The translations under genes and the position numbers were made by a program. A DNA stretch of 23,639 bases from Saccoglossus kowalevskii (taxonomy: Eukaryota; Hemichordata; Enteropneusta; Harrimaniidae), in assembly GCF_000003605.2 (NCBI RefSeq), contig NW_003151755.1, positions 435,769 through 459,407 of the forward strand, written 5' to 3'. Shown in pieces: positions 19,081-23,639 of the stretch. The notes under the pieces were generated by a model. That model was not told the origin of the DNA, did not search any database, and saw nothing but the letters and a program-made list of their open reading frames with translations. The first letter of the stretch is position 1; every line of letters starts with the position of its first letter.

Positions 19081-19105
19081 ATGTGTCGTTACATCTTAGA
19101 TTTCG
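19019..19105. repeat. ~50-bp imperfect tandem duplication
   Basis: GACCAATTGAATACATGGTA with ACATCTCATC, followed by GACCAATTAAATGTGTCGTT with ACATCTTAG. Two units with a period of 50 bp. Confidence 0.55.
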
Positions 19106-19193
19106 CTATACTGAGACAATTATAACAAGTTAAACCTAAAAAAGTGAGTACACAATCTGGACGCGTAAATTACAAAATTATAAATATATTAAT

Positions 19194-19361
19194 ATATTGT
19201 AAATCATTTTATTTTCAACAGAATTAATTTTTGAGATTTTGTAAGAATCAAAGTCACCACAATCACATCTAATAATACCAAATGAAATGATTTCTATAAA
19301 ATTTTGCATTTTTTTTGTTGCCAAAATTTGTTTTCGTGAAATTAAATCGATTCACAGTACA
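19194..19361. mobile_element. Diverged MITE related to families A/B
   Basis: Left end TTGTAAATCATTTTATTTTC and right end GAAATTAAATCGATTCACAG are imperfect inverted repeats. Length and phrases resemble family B. The copy is old. Confidence 0.4.
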
Positions 19362-19819
19362 TAATCTCCTGCTTGTTTGCTTTGTACAAATACTCAAGTA
19401 AATTATTAATCTGAGTTGTCATTTATCGACAATGAATGAAGCTATAAAATCTAGTCAAACATTATTCATATTAAAAATCAGAATGCATAGGTGTAAAGTA
19501 TGTATCCCAGCATGCAACATGATTGTTATGAAACTTGTTAAAAGAACATGTGCAAAGCATGATGGGAGATATGGTTGACTATATAGTTGTAGCAAGTTGG
19601 GTGATCATTTGATGTCACTTTATCTGAATTCATCTGACAGAGGGCAGCATACCAGTATCACCTATGTAGACTAATATTGATTCCAACGAACATCAATTTG
19701 CAAAACAAAAAGGTCATCGAAAAGGTTGGGCATTGCGTGATGAATGGAATTTTCCGTTAAAACTGTCATAGCTTATTATTGAACTGTAATTTTTTCATGA
19801 TGGTATGTTAACATCGAAA

Positions 19820-19899
19820 TAGCTCAGTGGTTATGCTCTCTCCTACTGGCCACGTGAGGGCAGTAACCACCTGTTGATTGCTGAGTAGGAAGAGCACAT
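19820..19899 (+). ncRNA. tRNA-like relic with hairpin
   Basis: TAGCTCAGTGGTTATGCTCT resembles a tRNA D-arm with a polymerase III A box. No B box (GGTTCGA) follows at the expected distance. GCTCTCTCCTACT (from 19834) pairs with AGTAGGAAGAGC (to about 19897) to form a ~12-bp stem. It is most likely the head of an old tRNA-derived SINE, not a functional tRNA. Confidence 0.3.
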
Positions 19900-22139
19900 T
19901 CACATATTAGTACCAGCTCGAATTTGTGTTTAAAAAAACATCAATGCGAGTAAATACTCTCACTTGGTAAGTAAAAACTGAATAGTATACGTGTGCCTCA
20001 GATTACAGTTGTGGTTCAGAGTGTCAAAATAAATGAAGGAAACGCAACACGGTAAACATTTGATTAGTACATTGTTCATTTCCCTCAAAGACGTGCAGGT
20101 TTTACTTGTGTAGTAAATTTTCAGTTGTTCCTCGACAGTGCTCGTCGGAAGACTTGTTACAATTTTATTTGTTTACATATGAAATGAATTTGAACCTGAG
20201 ACATTCAGCTTTTGACCAACAATTGAACTTCCTAGACTGTATATGTACATGACCTGTTAAAACGTTCAATACGAGTTTAATGCACTCAAATTTAACGAAA
20301 AACACAACTTTTAAGCTTATATGGAAACTATGGAAACATCCAATTTGTATTGGGAAAGCAATTCCCACAAAATCAACACTCAATATTGTGTGTAGAAATT
20401 CAGTTTTATAAATGAGTGAAACATTTTCAAGAAAAGTATGTCTTTTGATTTATTAACCTCAGTCAAGGGAAGGATGAGTGACACGTACATTTGCTCAATT
20501 AGCGAATAGCAAAAAAAAGACATCATATAATACCATTAGTGAATCACCCCAATCACAGAATTTGCAGTTAATATTACTTGTGGAATGCAAGTTTTAGAAT
20601 TTAAATTGCCGTTGAACTATGAAAGAAGTTATTTACACAATATATACACTCACTTCCCCCTTTGACTGGGCACCTCTTTCTACGTCGGTAGGACTGTCGT
20701 AAACCTGTGCAGTATATACTATTTTTTTCACTGTAATATACAGGGTGTACATGCGTACAATATTTATATAGGTATTACGGCATGTACATGTATGGTGATC
20801 GATTAATAAAAGATACATTGTATCATATGTATGTACAACTTGTAGGGTATCTTGACACTGAACGGTACCCCAACCCGGTGACGTAAATGAGCAAATTACC
20901 AATTATTACACCCAGCTGTATCAACACCCACAACTTAAGTTGAATATTAAGTTTGGTTGCTAGGATACCAAACAAGAGATGTTATGTTTTTGATCATTTC
21001 AATAAAATACTCAATTTCAATAACAATCCTCGTAAGTTTCTCTGATTGCCAGAATGCAAACAATCAATGTAAATGAAATAAAATCTTAGTGTTTACTTCA
21101 TTACTTTTTTATTATTTAGGTCAAGAAAAAAAATTGTGTGGTTCTTATAACTCGACCTACCATATTTTTTACTGCCAGACTAAACTTTTTTTTCAATATT
21201 TGAGAAAACGTCACAAACTTGTGTCAGGCTTTGAATGAAGTTTTACCGGAATTCAAAACAAAACTGGGTTATGTAAACAACGTTACACAAGATTTATGAC
21301 TCGCTTCAAAACAAGTCCTTATAAGCAAGAACACAATGAAACTATTATAACCAAGCAAAAATATATAGAAAACCCTACGTACCGGTACACTATTTTTGAA
21401 AAGCATTTTATAGAAACCACACAAAAAAAAATGATTTTGCCTTAATTATTTATTTTTCATATATTTTATAGTTTTGAAAAAAATAGTATAAAAAATATCT
21501 GAATTATTATTATTTTTTATTCTCCACAAAAGTTTCAATTTTGATCAGACTGGGGTTGAGTAGAAGGCAACTCATGGAAATACATGCCCCTAAGATAGGT
21601 GGCGCTATTTATACAGTAGTGTATATTATGGTATATTAATATTTAAATTAACCACCAGCCTTATGCAAAATAGTATGCCCATGTTTGGAAATAAAGCAAG
21701 GGAGGAGACAGATTCAAAGGTCCAATATCACGATGTTGACTGGTCCGAGTTAATAGTGCATTAAACTGCAGACAAGATGTGACATTATGAACTGTGTTGG
21801 CAGTGCAGAATACAATGGCGTAACATATTATGGGATATGCAGTGGTGTAATTATGCAACCAGGTTATGAGAACACGCCACCATTCACTTTAATTTCAAGA
21901 GACACACATTTTTTATCGGGGAACATTTTTCTGGGGGTCCTATAATACAGAGTGTGAGTGACTTTTGTGAAATGTTGTCTGCAGGAAAGCCATAAAATTC
22001 TGAAATAAAAAAAAATTTCTAGCAGTGAAAATAGATAATAGATAATAATGTACTTTGAAACAAGGTATATTTATAGTTCTAAATTTATGTCTTTCGTGGT
22101 TATGGGTATGGGTAGAAAGTAAATTATCCGTATGGCAGT
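19900..22139. other. Upstream intergenic DNA, no gene supported
   Basis: Over 2 kb of AT-rich sequence. The only exon-like object is the splice-bounded mini-ORF at 20654-20704. No RNA gene is recognised. A GCGC-containing motif (GTGGCGCTA) occurs at about 21600. Confidence 0.5.
20654..20704 (-). other. Isolated exon-like segment (51 nt), unknown
   Basis: On the minus strand, TGCACAG precedes and GTGAGT follows a 17-codon open stretch reading VYDSPTDVERGAQSKGE. In a second frame it reads LRQSYRRRKRCPVKGG and would end in the phase needed by TRAK exon 2. Neither reading matches a family I know. It could be a 5' exon of TRAK, an exon of another gene, or chance. Confidence 0.2.
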
Positions 22140-22470
22140 TGCTTTAGTAGCGCTAAAAATGGACTTCACTAGATGGTTAAAATAAGTCATATTTTAATGA
22201 TTCCGCATACAGTAAACTTAATACTGTAAAATGACTAATTTTCACTGGGTTAAAATTTCACTGATTTACCATTTCAGGCATATTCAGTGGGTTTTAAAAT
22301 CACGGTTTTATCATTTAGATAATGTATTCTATGCTAAATTTTCCGTTTTCACTGGGTTTTAATTTAGCGCATTTTCCAGTCAGCGAAATAAGCAAAATTA
22401 AAACCCAGTGAATAATTACCGCCTTTACAGTATTTGGTTTATGTGTACTTCTATTGAATATGCATTTGTA
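22140..22470. mobile_element. MITE family D, copy 3, interrupted by MITE A
   Basis: AAAATAAGTCATATTTTAAT and CGCATACA at 22179-22211 align with 4212-4244 of copy 2. The far side (GTACTTCTATTGAATATGCA, after 22450) aligns loosely with the right end GCGCTTCTAACAGAG of copy 2. A complete MITE A sits between them. The outer boundaries are approximate. Confidence 0.55.
22222..22432. mobile_element. MITE family A, copy 2
   Basis: TACTGTAAA at the left and TTTACAGTA at the right, 211 bp, near identical to 7505-7716. TA at each edge fits a TA target duplication. Confidence 0.87.
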
Positions 22471-23639
22471 ATACAAGTAAATACAAAACTATCTCAGTGA
22501 TAGGGGTGGGTACAGCGAATGTGAGACTAGTTTTACTGAGCAGCTTGCTTACACAACCTCACCATTAATTGCTAACGGTTTTATATTGTGAGAAATTGCT
22601 TGACTGCATCTGAACAAGGCCGTATTTTCTGATTTAATGCAACCTTCAATCATTCATGCAATCTGGTTGTTGAAGGACAGCGTACAAAATGATACTTTTC
22701 AAGTTAGAAAATAAGCTTGTGATTTAAACAAACAAAAACGTTAACGCTACACATCATGCAATAGAAATGTTTACTTCCAATGTACTCCTCTCATCCTCAG
22801 TGTGAGTAAATAAATATACCAAGTTGTACATCAAATTTATCAAATGCAAATTTTTTCCCAAAAGCAGAAATTAGAGAGGAAAAATAAAGGATATTTTTCA
22901 TTTTCATGTTATCATGTCAACAAAGGAGCTGACGAAGAAAACAAAAATGATTTTTTCTTAAGATTAAAACTGTATCACTCAGACTAACATTAATGTTCAC
23001 CAAAAAAAGAAAAAAAGGAAAAGACCTTGACCGTTTCCAGCAAAATCATTAAAGCATAAAATCCACAGTTTGGACTCAAAATGAGTTGATTAAATTCAAT
23101 AAAACCTCTAGATTATAGTAGGAGTGTGTTAAGATGTGATGAAGTATAAAAATTCACCAATAAATGTGTTCAGTTTGGAGAGTTTTATCACTGAAACTAT
23201 GCCTGTAATTTGCAAAGGTTTTAATCTTGTGTGGATTTATGTGAAAGACTATCAACGGAATGCTTTTTATCTAGAATTCATTGATGACACACAAAAATGC
23301 GAGAAATATCTTCTGTACGTACAATATAGGATTGCAGTCATAATTACCTAATAATTACAAGGACAACTATACAATTGAAAGTGGTTTTCGTTTCAAAGTA
23401 AAACAAAAATGCCTCTAAATGAAAATTCCAATTTTTTTTTGCTTTAAACGATAAATTGTTACAAATATACTAGTAATGTGACTGACGTAGAGTGTAGTCA
23501 GAACTCAACACTACAGTGAGGTAAAAAAAACGACAACAGCCAAATTAACAATTTTGGTGTTTTAAATATAAAAAATTACTGTTCGTTAAGGGTTACATTT
23601 ATTATTTGGCAAGTTGGAGCCATAAACAATGAGTGTGGG
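22471..23639. other. Intergenic DNA to window end, no gene seen
   Basis: AT-rich with A-runs. The plus open frame at 23136-23351 lacks recognisable features or splice context. Any TRAK exon for a longer N-terminus was not found here. Confidence 0.5.

Noticed and set aside
1-23639. CRISPR arrays, bacterial operons or phage genes
   Set aside because: No regularly spaced direct repeats with unique spacers and no dense coding. The window is clearly animal, with spliceosomal introns.

Overview
This is a window of an intron-rich, AT-rich animal genome. The one gene I can reconstruct is a minus-strand trafficking kinesin-binding protein (TRAK/Milton/HAP1 family), the adaptor that links mitochondria to kinesin-1 and dynein-dynactin. 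The rest is intronic and intergenic DNA full of small transposon-derived repeats. The single-copy TRAK-like gene, the many short MITE-like elements and the invertebrate-style LINE fragment suggest an invertebrate bilaterian, probably marine. I cannot fix the phylum from this sequence alone.

Gene: thirteen exons between 16630 and 4600 are supported by family similarity, by AG/GT splice sites and by codon phases that close at every junction. A fourteenth, putative first coding exon lies at 18869-18839 (begins MSIELLVELK). With it the model is 2238 nt, or 745 residues plus a TAA stop at 4602-4600. Residue numbers below use this model. In order, the protein has an N-terminal coiled-coil HAP1_N region with a CC1-box-like segment (about residues 12-265), a Spindly-motif-like segment (about 280-292), the serine/proline-rich Milton-type region (about 300-535), and a C-terminal exon with two conserved short TRAK motifs. 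The longer N-terminal exons of other TRAK isoforms were not found; they may lie beyond 23639 or be absent.

Layout: 1-343 is a frameshifted LINE 3' end. 344-4599 is intergenic or 3' UTR, with several MITEs including a nested pair. 4600-18869 is the TRAK gene; its introns carry a CpG-dense promoter-like island (about 5190-6050), several terminal-inverted-repeat families, a minisatellite, a 631-bp element with internal tandem repeats, and a 182-bp tandem duplication next to exon 2. 18870-19110 is a candidate promoter with three CCAAT boxes. 19111-23639 holds no gene I can support, but has a hairpin-forming tRNA-like relic, an isolated exon-like mini-ORF and a MITE inserted into another MITE.

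I did not find a convincing undescribed multi-gene system. The most interesting points are the alternative N-terminus of TRAK, its conserved dynein-adaptor motifs, the promoter-like island in the last intron, and the layered MITE insertions.
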